Both the position numbers and the translations under genes were made by a program. The notes below the pieces were generated by a model that saw nothing but the letters and a program-made list of their open reading frames with translations, searched no databases and was not told the origin of the DNA. A stretch of 64,000 bases of DNA from Acidobacteriota bacterium (GTDB taxonomy: Bacteria; Acidobacteriota; Blastocatellia; RBC074): assembly GCA_018269055.1 (NCBI GenBank), contig JAFDVI010000007.1, forward strand, positions 124,001-188,000, written 5' to 3'. Every line of letters begins with the position of its first letter. The stretch's first letter is position 1. Below are positions 47,634 through 56,607 of this stretch, one piece after another.

Positions 47634-48437
47634 TCAGCGCGCGCGAACCATTGGGCCTTCGGCGCTTTTCGGCGTTCCGGTTCCGCCGCGACGCACCAGC
47701 ACGATTTCGGCCAGAATTGCGATGGCGATTTCTTCGGGCGTCAGTGCGCCAATGTCCAACCCGATGGGCGCGTGAACACGGCGCAGCAATTCCGGCGCGA
47801 CCCCTTCGCGTTTCAAACGTTCGCGGATGGTCGTCGTTCGGCGACGGCTGCCGATCATGCCAATGTACCGCGCCGGTTTGGCGATGACTTCGTGCAAACA
47901 GATTTCGTCGTGACGATGGCCGCGCGTGACAATGACAATGTGCGAAGCCGGCGTGATGTTCAGCGATTGCAATGCCGCGACAAAATCATCGGCAATCAAT
48001 TGAATTCGTTCGTCCGGAAACTTTTCGCGCGAAGCGAAATCCGCCCGGTCGTCAATCACCGTTACCTGGAAGCCCAGAAAGCGCCCGGCAACGGCGACGG
48101 ATTGGCCAACATGGCCGCCTCCGCAAACGATCAACTCCAACGGAGGTCGCGAGATTTCAAACAGCAGCCGCAAATCGCCAACCGGCTGTTCGTCGGAGCC
48201 AACGACGACGATTTCCTTTCGGTCATCGGCGATCAACGAAATCGCGTGGCGGCAGGCGATTTCGTCCAGCGCGGCATCACCCAAAGTTCCGGCCACTGGC
48301 TTTCCGGCATCGTCAACCAACAGCTTTTTGGGTTCGATGGTTCGGTCGCCTTTGGTCATCAAGGAAACGATGGCCAGCGAACGGCCTTCGCCGAGCGCGC
48401 GTTCGATTGCCGCAGAAATTTCCCTTGCCGTCATCAT
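47634..48437 (-). CDS. XdhC family protein, C-terminal Rossmann part
   Basis: A 267-residue XdhC/CoxI-family protein. The N-terminal part resembles the XdhC_CoxI domain remnant (ALGEGRSLAIVSLMTKG) and the C-terminal Rossmann domain has CGGGHVGQSVAVAG (near 116), VIDDR and YIGMIGSRRRT. XdhC proteins insert the sulfurated molybdenum cofactor into xanthine dehydrogenase-type enzymes. The ATG at 48437 overlaps the stop of the small XdhC gene (TGATG). No molybdenum enzyme is in the window. Confidence 0.88.
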   Translation of the reverse strand: MMTAREISAAIERALGEGRSLAIVSLMTKGDRTIEPKKLLVDDAGKPVAGTLGDAALDEIACRHAISLIADDRKEIVVVGSDEQPVGDLRLLFEISRPPLELIVCGGGHVGQSVAVAGRFLGFQVTVIDDRADFASREKFPDERIQLIADDFVAALQSLNITPASHIVIVTRGHRHDEICLHEVIAKPARYIGMIGSRRRTTTIRERLKREGVAPELLRRVHAPIGLDIGALTPEEIAIAILAEIVLVRRGGTGTPKSAEGPMVRAR

Positions 48438-48772
48438 CAGTTCCACACCTCGATAAAAACTTCCATTTCGCCCCCGCAAACCATGCCTTCTTCGTCGGGC
48501 GGGACATCCGGATTGTCGCGCAAGGTAAACTTGCACAGGCGCGGTTTGCTTTCCATTATCGCTTCGCGCGCTTCGGCCCACACGTCGGCTTCGACGCAAC
48601 CTCCGCCGACAGTGCCCAGCATTCGCCCGTCTTCGTACACCAGAAGTTTCGCGCCCGTACGCTGAGGCGTCGAACCGGCGGTCGTCACAATCGTGGCGAC
48701 GGCGAGTTTCCGGTGCTCAGCCTGTGCTTTGGTGATTTCCGCGTACACTTCGCTCTGCGTCAACAAGCTCAT
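48437..48772 (-). CDS. Small XdhC/CoxI N-terminal-domain protein
   Basis: A 111-residue stand-alone XdhC_CoxI domain: VATIVTTAGSTPQRTGAKLLVYEDGRMLGTVGGGCVEADV is the family signature, and MVCGGEMEVFIE its end, with two conserved cysteines. It works presumably with the following 267-residue protein, translationally coupled by a one-base overlap, in molybdenum-cofactor delivery. Confidence 0.88.
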   Translation of the reverse strand: MSLLTQSEVYAEITKAQAEHRKLAVATIVTTAGSTPQRTGAKLLVYEDGRMLGTVGGGCVEADVWAEAREAIMESKPRLCKFTLRDNPDVPPDEEGMVCGGEMEVFIEVWN

Positions 48773-48788
48773 AAATTCATCCTCAAGT

Positions 48789-49313
48789 TCATGGAATATA
48801 TTGGTTGGCGGCGCGGCGCTGTTGATATTTTGACCGCAGCATCAAGGTAAATTCCATTTCTAAATTGACTGCGCGCAATGCCAGACGCGTTTCAGCGATC
48901 AACGTCATACAGCCGTAAAACAGAAACAACGTGCCCACAATGCCCAATATATTCGGCATCCAACCACCTTTTTTGAAAACGGCGACATACCCAATGGCGA
49001 CCATCGCGGCGACAAACAAACTCAGGGCGACGTAAAAACTGGTGACGGATTGCTGAATCAACCGGCTGCGCCGGGCGTGAATGAGAAGCTGGCGTTCGAC
49101 TTCCGCGCGGCGCTCATCGGGAAAATCCATCTCCCCTTCATCTCTTGAAAGCTCTTCAATGGTACGACTCAGTTCCCGAACCCGGTCAACAACTCGGCCT
49201 AAGCGCGTCGAAGTCGAAAAAACCAGCGTGCCGCATGCCGAAATCAACACCGCCGGAGTAATCATCGCACTCAGGATATTCAGCGCAGTCAGCGCTTTGG
49301 TCAGGTCTTCCAT
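48789..49313 (-). CDS. DUF2721 family membrane protein
   Basis: A 174-residue protein with a DUF2721-like layout: an N-terminal membrane helix with MITPAVLISACGTLVFSTSTRLGRVVDRVREL, a charged helix that includes LLIHARRSRLI, then two membrane helices (SFYVALSLFVAAMVAIGYVAVF and ILGIVGTLFLFYGC). The function is unknown. It precedes the XdhC pair by 16 bp on the same strand. Confidence 0.82.
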   Translation of the reverse strand: MEDLTKALTALNILSAMITPAVLISACGTLVFSTSTRLGRVVDRVRELSRTIEELSRDEGEMDFPDERRAEVERQLLIHARRSRLIQQSVTSFYVALSLFVAAMVAIGYVAVFKKGGWMPNILGIVGTLFLFYGCMTLIAETRLALRAVNLEMEFTLMLRSKYQQRRAANQYIP

Positions 49314-49422
49314 TTTTGATCGTGGCGCGGATTTTTCCAGTCTGCGCCGGACTCCAAAGTAATCGGCCTGTGCCGATCCACAAACTTTCTAAAGCTCGAC
49401 CGAGCAGGTTGGAAAAGCTGCT

Positions 49423-49704
49423 CTACACTTCCAAAGCATTGATGCGTTCGGCCAGTTTGAAGTCTTTCGCCGTCAACCCGCCTTCACTGTGCGTCATCAC
49501 GCTCAGCCGAACGTTATTCCAGCCATGAATCAGAATGTCGGGGTGATGATCCATCGCTTCGGCTTCTTCGGCGACGCAATTGACGAACGCCATTGCCGCT
49601 TTGAAATCGGTAAATTTGAAGTCGCGGACGACCTCATTCCCTTCGCGTCGCCAGCCATTGGCGGCGGCCAAACCTTGGTTGATTTGCTCTTCGTTTAACT
49701 TCAT
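49423..49704 (-). CDS. Pterin-4a-carbinolamine dehydratase
   Basis: A 93-residue PCD/DCoH protein that dehydrates 4a-hydroxytetrahydropterin, recycling the cofactor of aromatic amino acid hydroxylases, or assisting molybdopterin enzymes. The motif DHHPDILIHGWNNVRLSVMTHSEGGLT carries the catalytic histidines of the family; FKAAMAFVN is the preceding helix. ATG 49704 follows AGGAG, so a longer upstream frame is rejected. No phenylalanine hydroxylase is nearby. Confidence 0.92.
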   Translation of the reverse strand: MKLNEEQINQGLAAANGWRREGNEVVRDFKFTDFKAAMAFVNCVAEEAEAMDHHPDILIHGWNNVRLSVMTHSEGGLTAKDFKLAERINALEV

Positions 49705-49943
49705 TGCCTGCTCCTGAATTGCGGATTCCCAATGACACAGAACATCAGAAGGTAATACCAGATGGCAAATTTCGCATACAGAACTTACCTTGCGCAACGA
49801 AACAGCGGTGTATAGACTTGCTACTCAAATACAGACTTTTATTTGATCGGAGAAATTCCATCAACAGCGTGCACTAAAAACCCTCCGCTGAAGCGAGCCT
49901 TACTGTGACCATTCGCCGTTCTTTCTGGAGGCATACGACTGGG

Positions 49944-52061
49944 ATGATGAACGAAACTATGTTTGAACGCCGTCTAGTGTTAGAACCCCAAACCATCGTC
50001 AACGCTTATCGCACGATGTACACCGCACGCCGCATTGACGATAAAGAAATTCAGCTCAAACGACAAAACAAAATCTTTTTTCAAATCAGCAGCGCCGGAC
50101 ATGAAGCCGTGACGACGGCGGCCGGATTGTTACTGAAACCGGGGTACGATTGGTTTTATCTGTATTACCGCGACCGGGCGCTGGCATTGCAACTCGGAAC
50201 AACCGCCTTTGAGCATTTGCTGGCCGCCGTTGCTGCCGAAAACGATGGGTTTTCCGGCTCGCGACAGATGCCTTCGCACTGGAGCAGCAAACGCTTGAAT
50301 ATGGTCGGGCGTTCGTCCTGCACCGGCATGCAGTTTCTGCAAGCGACAGGGGCGGCGGAAGCCGGCTATCGCTATTCGCTGATCAAAGAAATTACCGACC
50401 GTGCCAAAGATTTTCACAATGACGAAGTCGTTTACGTTTCGGCGGGCGACGGAGCCACCAGCGAAGGCGAGTTTTGGGAATCGCTCAACACATCCTGCAA
50501 CCTGAAATTGCCGCTGCTGTATTTGATCGAAGACAACGGGTACGCCATTTCGACGCCGGTCGAAGTGCAAACTGCCGGCGGCAGCGTTTCCCGACTGCTG
50601 ACAGGTTTTCCGGGGTTATACATCGCCGAATGCGACGGAACCGATCTGTTTGAAAGTTACGACACGCTGAAAGGCGCGATTGAATACTGCCGCGCGCGTC
50701 GCGGCCCCGCGCTGGTTCACGCGCACGTCATTCGTCCGTATTCGCATTCGCTTTCGGATGACGAAACGCTTTATCGTCCCGCAGAAGAACGCGCCGAAGA
50801 CGCCGCGCGCGACCCCATCACCAAGCTCGGCAAATTCATCGTTCGCGAAGACATTTTGACCCAAGGTGAACTGGAACGGGTACGCAACGAAGTGGATGCC
50901 GAGATCAATGACGCCACCGACCGCGCGCTGACGTTCCCGCAACCGCCGAAAAGCTCCGCGCTGAAATTTGTGTATTCGCCGGACGTGGATCCGACTTCGC
51001 CCGAATTCGACACGGAGGCGCAGGCGGAACTGAGCGGCAACGAAGGCACGATGGTGGATTTGATCAATCGCTGTTTGCACGAAGAAATGGAGCGAGAGTC
51101 CCGCATCATCGTTATGGGCGAAGACGTTGCCGACGCTAGTCGCATTCACGTGCTGAACGCAGTCAAAGGCAAAGGCGGCGTGTTCAAAGTCACGGCCAAC
51201 TTACAGCGTAAATTCGGCAGCGACCGCGTTTTCAACACGCCATTGGCCGAAGCCAACATCGTTGGCCGTGCGATGGGAATGGCCACGCGTGGGTTGAAAC
51301 CTGTGGCGGAAATTCAGTTCTTTGATTACATCTGGCCGGCGATGATGCAGATGCGCGACGAAATCCCGTTGCTGCGTTGGCGATCGAACAATTCCTGGAC
51401 ATGTCCGATGGTCGTTCGCGTGCCGATTGGCGGGTACCTGACCGGCGGCGCGATTTATCACAGCCAATCCGGCGTTTCGATGTTCACGCAAATTCCCGGA
51501 TGGCGAGTCGTCATGCCCTCCACCGCGCTGGACGCGAATGGGTTGCTGCGCACGGCGATTCGCTCGGATGACCCGGTGCTGTTTTTGGAGCACAAACACC
51601 TGTACCGCCAGACGTACAATAAGAGCCAGTATCCCGGACGCGACTTCATGATCCCATTCGGCAAAGCCAAGGTTGTTCGCGAAGGCGAAGACCTGACCAT
51701 CGTCACCTATGGCGCGTTGGTGCAACGTTCGCTGGTTGCGGCCAGACAAGCTGCGCAAACCGGGATTGATGTCGAAGTGATTGATTTGCGCAGCTTGAAT
51801 CCCTACGACTGGGCGGCCATCGAACGCAGCGTCAAAAAAACCAACCGCGTCATCGTCGCGCACGAAGATTCGATGTCGTGGGGATACGGAGCCGAAATTG
51901 CCGCTCGGATTGCCAACGATTTATTCGATCACCTGGATGCTCCGGTCAAACGCGTCGGCGCGCTGGATTGTTTTGTCGCGTACGCGCCGCAGGTCGAAGA
52001 CGCCATCCTGCCGCAAATCGAAGACGTGCTGAAGGCCATCAACGAAACCACGGCTTATTGA
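49944..52061 (+). CDS. 2-oxoacid dehydrogenase E1 component, alpha and beta fused
   Basis: Thiamine-diphosphate E1 of a branched-chain or pyruvate dehydrogenase complex, 705 residues. The alpha part (about 10-340) has GDGATSEG (168-175) and EDNGYAIS, the ThDP motif; the beta part (about 375-705) opens with [28 protein letters not shown] and contains the [17 protein letters not shown] and [11 protein letters not shown] blocks. The two are usually separate genes; the fusion joins them by a short linker near 345-375. The start is ATG 49944 or 49947 after CTGGAGG; a GTG at 49905 is possible. E2 and E3 are elsewhere. Confidence 0.93.
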   Translation: MMNETMFERRLVLEPQTIVNAYRTMYTARRIDDKEIQLKRQNKIFFQISSAGHEAVTTAAGLLLKPGYDWFYLYYRDRALALQLGTTAFEHLLAAVAAENDGFSGSRQMPSHWSSKRLNMVGRSSCTGMQFLQATGAAEAGYRYSLIKEITDRAKDFHNDEVVYVSAGDGATSEGEFWESLNTSCNLKLPLLYLIEDNGYAISTPVEVQTAGGSVSRLLTGFPGLYIAECDGTDLFESYDTLKGAIEYCRARRGPALVHAHVIRPYSHSLSDDETLYRPAEERAEDAARDPITKLGKFIVREDILTQGELERVRNEVDAEINDATDRALTFPQPPKSSALKFVYSPDVDPTSPEFDTEAQAELSGNEGTMVDLINRCLHEEMERESRIIVMGEDVADASRIHVLNAVKGKGGVFKVTANLQRKFGSDRVFNTPLAEANIVGRAMGMATRGLKPVAEIQFFDYIWPAMMQMRDEIPLLRWRSNNSWTCPMVVRVPIGGYLTGGAIYHSQSGVSMFTQIPGWRVVMPSTALDANGLLRTAIRSDDPVLFLEHKHLYRQTYNKSQYPGRDFMIPFGKAKVVREGEDLTIVTYGALVQRSLVAARQAAQTGIDVEVIDLRSLNPYDWAAIERSVKKTNRVIVAHEDSMSWGYGAEIAARIANDLFDHLDAPVKRVGALDCFVAYAPQVEDAILPQIEDVLKAINETTAY

Positions 52062-52070
52062 ACTGGAAAT

Positions 52071-52107
52071 GAGTTAGAGCAATTTGGGAACTGTCCTAAC
52101 TCGTTTT
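52071..52107 (+). terminator. Predicted terminator of the E1 gene
   Basis: GAGTTAG (52071-52077) pairs with CTAACTC (52097-52103), followed by GTTTT. A weak stem with a 19-nt loop just after the E1 stop. The mobile-element direct repeat begins right after it. Confidence 0.45.
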
Positions 52108-52241
52108 CTCAAGCCGGTGGTGTCCTAATTCATAATCATTCCTATGCGTCTCAAGCCGGAGAATGTGAAACTGTTTACCCAACCGTAAGGCGTAAAAATG
52201 AGGATCACCGCATAAGGCGGGGCCCAAAAAACGAAGAGTAA

Positions 52242-52994
52242 ATGAAAACGAAGGCCGAACAAAAGAAGACCGATTCTCTCGCGACATTCCGAGCAAAACC
52301 CAAGCCGCAAGCGAAACGCACGGTCAAAAACGGTAAGCCGTCTAACGAACTGGTTTTCAGCGCATATACGGAGGGAAATGATAGCGTCTTTCCCCGTATT
52401 CTTGGGCTATATGTCAAACCGGGCAGCGTGGTTGCCGATGTCACTTACGGGAAGGGCGTGTTTTGGAGAGATGTCCCGGAAGGTGCGTACCAGCTAAGAG
52501 CGACCGATCTTCAAGACGGGATTGATTGCCGCAAGCTACCGTACAAAGACAACGAGCTTGATTGCGTTGTCTTTGATCCTCCGTATATGCACACCCCTGG
52601 CGGGTCTGCTCACACCGTCCATAATCAGTTTGAAGATCACTACCGGAACAACAGCACTGGCAACCGAACTAACAGCAAATATCACGAGGCGGTTCTTGAG
52701 CTATATATCGAAGGTGGGAAAGAAGCGCATCGCGTCCTTCGCAATCGAGGTGTCTTTATCGTAAAGTGCCAAGATGAAGTGTGCGCGAATCGGCAACGAT
52801 TCACGCATGTTGAGATAATGGCGGCGTATGAGAAGATGGGGTTTGTTGCGGAAGACCTTTTTGTAATCGTTCGCAACAATCGCCCTGGCGTTAGTCGAGT
52901 CGTTCAGCAAGTTCACGCTCGCAAAAATCACTCCTACTTTTTAGTGTTTTGGAAGTCAAACAACGGAAAACAACGATGGGAACCTCCCCAGTAG
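52242..52994 (+). CDS. DNA methyltransferase of a compact restriction-modification pair
   Basis: A 250-residue amino-methyltransferase (N4-cytosine or N6-adenine). A SAM-motif-like ADVTYGKGVFW lies at 65-75 and the catalytic DPPY at 112-115, in the order motif I then IV. The N-terminal 30 residues are basic and disordered. It has no recognised target-recognition insert beyond about 120-150. The start ATG has only a weak purine-rich site. The nuclease gene overlaps its 3' end by 19 bp in another frame, so the two are co-translated. It presumably protects the sites cut by the partner. Confidence 0.85.
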   Translation: MKTKAEQKKTDSLATFRAKPKPQAKRTVKNGKPSNELVFSAYTEGNDSVFPRILGLYVKPGSVVADVTYGKGVFWRDVPEGAYQLRATDLQDGIDCRKLPYKDNELDCVVFDPPYMHTPGGSAHTVHNQFEDHYRNNSTGNRTNSKYHEAVLELYIEGGKEAHRVLRNRGVFIVKCQDEVCANRQRFTHVEIMAAYEKMGFVAEDLFVIVRNNRPGVSRVVQQVHARKNHSYFLVFWKSNNGKQRWEPPQ

Positions 52995-53506
52995 ATCCGA
53001 TTGGCTTGATGGTTGATATTATCAAGTCTCATGCACCCGAAAATATCTGGATAACATCACCCCTTCAAGCCTATCGAGGTCTCGGCAATACTAACAGAGG
53101 GGAAATTGGCGAAGAGTTTATTCGCCAATTTCTTAAAGCGCACGGTATTGCCGTCAGCCACGGCAATCGAGCTTCGATCACTGATGCAAAGATTGAGGGC
53201 CACCCTTTTGAGATCAAAACTGCTTCACTTGGCGCGAACGGCACGTTTCAGTTTAACCATGTCCGGCTAGACCGGGCTTACGAATATCTGCTCTGTCTGG
53301 GAATTTGTCCGGAAGAAATCGTTTATAACATCTGGCGCAAGGGCGAAGTTGCTGAAGGCAAAGCGGGAAGGTTAGTGCGTATGGCGGAAGGGCAAGCCGT
53401 AACGTGGAAACTCACCAAGAAGCTCAACGCTATGGCTCCAATCAAAAACTTGCCAGACAATCTTCGCGTCATCCTTGATTTACCTAAACCGGACTCCAGT
53501 GAGTAG
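52976..53506 (+). CDS. Type II restriction endonuclease-like protein (PD-(D/E)XK)
   Basis: A 176-residue nuclease candidate. RGEIGEEF (41-48) is an acidic helix; ITDAKIEGHPFEIKTAS (68-84) gives Asp70 and the Glu79-x-Lys81 of a PD-(D/E)XK site. GTFQFNHVRLDRAYEYLLCLGI (89-110) is a segment found in many type II restriction enzymes. ATG 52976 fits; a longer frame from 52949 is possible. It overlaps the methyltransferase. The pair is the payload of the repeat-bounded cassette. The target sequence is unknown. Confidence 0.8.
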   Translation: MGTSPVDPIGLMVDIIKSHAPENIWITSPLQAYRGLGNTNRGEIGEEFIRQFLKAHGIAVSHGNRASITDAKIEGHPFEIKTASLGANGTFQFNHVRLDRAYEYLLCLGICPEEIVYNIWRKGEVAEGKAGRLVRMAEGQAVTWKLTKKLNAMAPIKNLPDNLRVILDLPKPDSSE

Positions 53507-53581
53507 GAACAACCCGCGAGCCACAATGCCAAATCCCGATTTCAAATTAGGACACACCCTCAAGCCACTTTGCCTTTCAAC

Positions 53582-55771
53582 TTAGAAAAACCGGACAGTG
53601 TAACTCACGCGCACGCCGCGACCGATTTCCGGGGAGATGTCTTTGATGAACGACAAGTGGTTGAAATACAGCTTGTTACCTAGATTGAAGCCATTCACCG
53701 AAACGATATGCGCCGCGTGTTTTTGGGCGATTGTGTAAGAAGCCAGCACATTGACGATGCCATACCCTGCCGTGCGCTCTTCATTGGTGAACAACCGGTT
53801 TTGATCGCGCGCCATGACCACTTCCGGATTCAGCCGAAAAGCTCCAAACTGAAAATCCACGCCCAATCGTCCGCGCAACGGCGGAATGCGTGGCAACGGT
53901 GTTTTGGTTTCCGTAAGTTCCGCCCGGACGTAATCCAATCCGCTATTCAGCCAGATGCTTTTTGTCAGGCCAATGCTCAGGTCGGCTTCGACGCCCTGGT
54001 AACGGCTGTCTGCTTGCGTGTATCGGGCCACAGGCAGGCCAGCTTGCTGATCGCCGGTCGGAGCCAGAAAGACGAAATCTCCGAATTTGTAATGAAAGTA
54101 ATGCCCTTCGGCGCGAAGCCGCTCGGAGGAATGCCGCAGCGAAAGATCAATCCCGTCGCCGCGTTCGCGCTTCAGGTTCGGATTGCCAATTTCAAAAGTC
54201 AAATTCCCCGGATGCGGGCCGTTGTTGTACAACTCGTCCAGCGAAGGCGCGCGGTATGAATGCACGTAATTGGCCGCGAAAACGCCGTGTTCCCACAACG
54301 GAACGCGAACGCCAAACGCGCCGGAAAATCCTGTGAACGAGCGGTCGGGCAAACCCGCAGAATTGATTGGGGTGTAGCCGTTGTGTTCGACTCGTCCACC
54401 GAATTGCAAGGCGACGCGGGTGAAATCCACGGTTTCGACTGCAAAGGCGGCAAAGGAATTTTGCGTCGTCGGCGGAGCCAGGGCTTCATCGCCCACGGTT
54501 TTGAAATCCCGGTAAAAGCCGGAAACGCCAAAACTTCCGGTCAATTTCCCGACGGCTTTTTGTTCAAAAAACGAGCGATACGAATAGGTCTTGTTGAAAA
54601 ACTGGGTTTCGGGAGTTCCGTCCACCAGTTCCTGGTGTTTGTAATTGGTGTAATCAAACGTCAGATGGATATGCTCCAAACTCGATGTCACGTTGTTCAA
54701 TCCGGCATTCAACCGCAAATCGTGGCGATGCATGTCCAGTTTGGAAATTTCCGGGTTTGGCTCATTGGGATCATAAGGAACGCCGTAAAAGTTGTTGTTG
54801 TAGGTGTAACTGGCGTTAAGAAAGCCTTTGTCGGTGAAATATCCGCTACCGCCGGTGAAATCGTAATTGCGCAAGGCCGTGTTTGGCACTTTGCCGCGCG
54901 CTGAACTGTAATCGCCGGATTTTTGCCCGCCGCCATTTCCCCATACCAACCACTTGCCTTTGCCAAATTCCAATCCGGCGCTCATCCCCCCCAGATTTTG
55001 CGTCGAAGCGCCAACGCCGGAAACGTATCCGTGTAACCCTTCGTGCGCCTGTTCATGGCCGCTGACGGCATTAACCAACCCACCGATGGCGTTGCTGCCA
55101 TACAACAACGTTGCCGGGCCGCGAACGACTTCAATCTTTTCGACCGACAACACATTGATGGGTTCGCCGTGATCGCCGGATGTGGAAGACAGCGAACCGG
55201 AACGAATCCCATCCTGCGCCACCAGCACGCGGTCGCCGTCAAAACCGCGAATCACAGGCCGCGAAGCTCCGGGGCCGGAACTGCGTTTGGCGATGCCGGT
55301 TTGATTGTCCAGCGCTTCGCCCAGCGACGACGTATCTTTTTCTACCAATGAGGTCGCGTCCAAACTGTTGACGCTTTGAAACGATTCCAGCGCCGACTGT
55401 TCATTGCCGGTTGCGGAAACCGTCACCTGATCGCGCAATCCTGTGAGTTTTAATTTCAAATCCACCGTCGCGGTTTCACCGGCTTTGACCTGCACTTGTT
55501 CGATGACGTCCGGCAAACGGTCGAATTTGGCGACAATACTGTAACTGCCCGGCGGTACGTTTTTGAATTCATAAGCGCCGTTTTCATCCGTCGTCGTCGA
55601 ACGTTTCAATTGAACGATCGTAACAATCACATCGTGAATTTCCAGATTTTGCGATTCCAGCGAGACCGTTCCTTTGATCGTTCCGGTCGCCTGTCCAACG
55701 CCGACGCCCGCCAAACCAATCAAACAACAAACCGACAGGGCAAACACCAGACTAGGTCTTTTCAGATGCAT
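53582..55771 (-). CDS. TonB-dependent outer-membrane receptor
   Basis: A 729-residue outer-membrane transporter. Order: signal peptide (to about 28), carboxypeptidase-regulatory-like beta domain (about 32-115) with GTIKGTVSLESQN, plug domain (about 120-240) with RPVIRGFDGDRVLVAQDGIRSG and IEVVRGPATLLYGSNAIGG, then the 22-strand barrel ending in RVSYTVRFF with a terminal Phe. The ATG at 55771 follows AAGGAG; an upstream TTG is rejected. The ligand is unknown; the GVPYDPNEPNPEISKLDMHRHD loop is rich in acidic and His residues, so a metal complex is possible. Confidence 0.92.
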   Translation of the reverse strand: MHLKRPSLVFALSVCCLIGLAGVGVGQATGTIKGTVSLESQNLEIHDVIVTIVQLKRSTTTDENGAYEFKNVPPGSYSIVAKFDRLPDVIEQVQVKAGETATVDLKLKLTGLRDQVTVSATGNEQSALESFQSVNSLDATSLVEKDTSSLGEALDNQTGIAKRSSGPGASRPVIRGFDGDRVLVAQDGIRSGSLSSTSGDHGEPINVLSVEKIEVVRGPATLLYGSNAIGGLVNAVSGHEQAHEGLHGYVSGVGASTQNLGGMSAGLEFGKGKWLVWGNGGGQKSGDYSSARGKVPNTALRNYDFTGGSGYFTDKGFLNASYTYNNNFYGVPYDPNEPNPEISKLDMHRHDLRLNAGLNNVTSSLEHIHLTFDYTNYKHQELVDGTPETQFFNKTYSYRSFFEQKAVGKLTGSFGVSGFYRDFKTVGDEALAPPTTQNSFAAFAVETVDFTRVALQFGGRVEHNGYTPINSAGLPDRSFTGFSGAFGVRVPLWEHGVFAANYVHSYRAPSLDELYNNGPHPGNLTFEIGNPNLKRERGDGIDLSLRHSSERLRAEGHYFHYKFGDFVFLAPTGDQQAGLPVARYTQADSRYQGVEADLSIGLTKSIWLNSGLDYVRAELTETKTPLPRIPPLRGRLGVDFQFGAFRLNPEVVMARDQNRLFTNEERTAGYGIVNVLASYTIAQKHAAHIVSVNGFNLGNKLYFNHLSFIKDISPEIGRGVRVSYTVRFF

Positions 55772-55926
55772 CCAACAATTCTCCTTACCCAAACTTACTT
55801 TGATTGAACTTCTATTGTGCCAGTTTATGGTAGTTCAGTGTCGGCCAAGTCGGCATGCTGGTTTTTATGAAGCGACTTGATCGGCGGATGAGTGGTTGTT
55901 TTCTAACAATGAACGGAGTGGCGGAG

Positions 55927-56505
55927 TCAGAGCTTTTTCCGCATGCCCAGCGTCAACGGCTGATATCCGGCTGCTTCCCAAAATCGCCGCGCTGCCTCGT
56001 TGATGTATAACACGTGCAATTCTGTGAGGGGAATGGATTGCGCCAGCAACCAATTTTCAGCGGCGGTCAAAAGCTCTCGCCCGATTTTTGACCGGCGTGT
56101 TTGAGGGTGAACATAAATTCCAGCGATGTACCCGCCGACGGTTTCGACGTTCGGGCGAGGGCGGCGCAACAAAAAATTGACGGCCTTTCGCGCCAACTGC
56201 TCCGAACGATCCACCAGCCAGCGCGCAAATCCCAATTCCCGGCGTGTCAACATTTGCCCTTGAATCATGACTTTGATGTAGCCGATCAATTCGCCGCTTT
56301 TTTCGGCGACAAAAAAGCGATAGTTCGGTCGGAGCAGTTGTTTGCGAATCTCTTCGGGACTGGCCGCCCATCCGGTCAGTTCGCCCATCGCTTCGTTGAG
56401 GGATTTTTCGTACAGCAGCAATTCTCGCGAAAGCGCGGCCAACGGTTCAGCGTCGTCATCGCGGGCGGCGCGGATCAACAATGAGTCTTGATTGCCAGTG
56501 GTCAT
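55927..56505 (-). CDS. GNAT family N-acetyltransferase
   Basis: A 192-residue acetyl-CoA-dependent acyltransferase. The N-terminal strand LLIRAARDDDAEPLAALSREL, RFFVAEKSGELIGYIKV, then motif A GGYIAGIYVHPQTRRSKIGRELLTAAENW, and LHVLYINEAARRFWEAAGYQPL near the end. The acetyl-CoA loop RRSKIG deviates from Q/RxxGxG only mildly. ATG 56505 is chosen; upstream frame is noncoding. It is divergent from the TonB-like gene at 56608. Substrate unknown. Confidence 0.88.
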   Translation of the reverse strand: MTTGNQDSLLIRAARDDDAEPLAALSRELLLYEKSLNEAMGELTGWAASPEEIRKQLLRPNYRFFVAEKSGELIGYIKVMIQGQMLTRRELGFARWLVDRSEQLARKAVNFLLRRPRPNVETVGGYIAGIYVHPQTRRSKIGRELLTAAENWLLAQSIPLTELHVLYINEAARRFWEAAGYQPLTLGMRKKL

Positions 56506-56607
56506 AAGATTGAAGCGGGGCGGCAAACACCGTGTTTGACCGTCCGCGAAAGCATACGCGATAATCTTCAACGGTTTAAGCTCCTCCCAACTGACACAGA
56601 AATTTCG

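Larger units (their letters stand above)
52109..53566. mobile_element. Mobile-looking restriction-modification cassette with terminal inverted repeats and 8-bp target duplication
   Basis: CTCAAGCC occurs at 52109-52116 and 53559-53566. Immediately inside are GGTGGTGTCCTAATT (52117-52131) and AATTAGGACACACC (53545-53558), which are reverse complements apart from one inserted base and one mismatch region. The 1.44-kb interior encodes a DNA methyltransferase and a nuclease, no transposase. Together this fits a non-autonomous transposon-like unit with an 8-bp target-site duplication. Caveat: one more CTCAAGCC is inside at 52150-52157. Removing the unit would leave a plain gap between the E1 and TonB receptor genes. 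Confidence 0.65.

Noticed and set aside
52150-52157. Third CTCAAGCC inside the cassette as an alternative boundary
   Set aside because: It is not followed by the GGTG..TCCTAATT terminal repeat, so it does not define an end; kept as a caveat.
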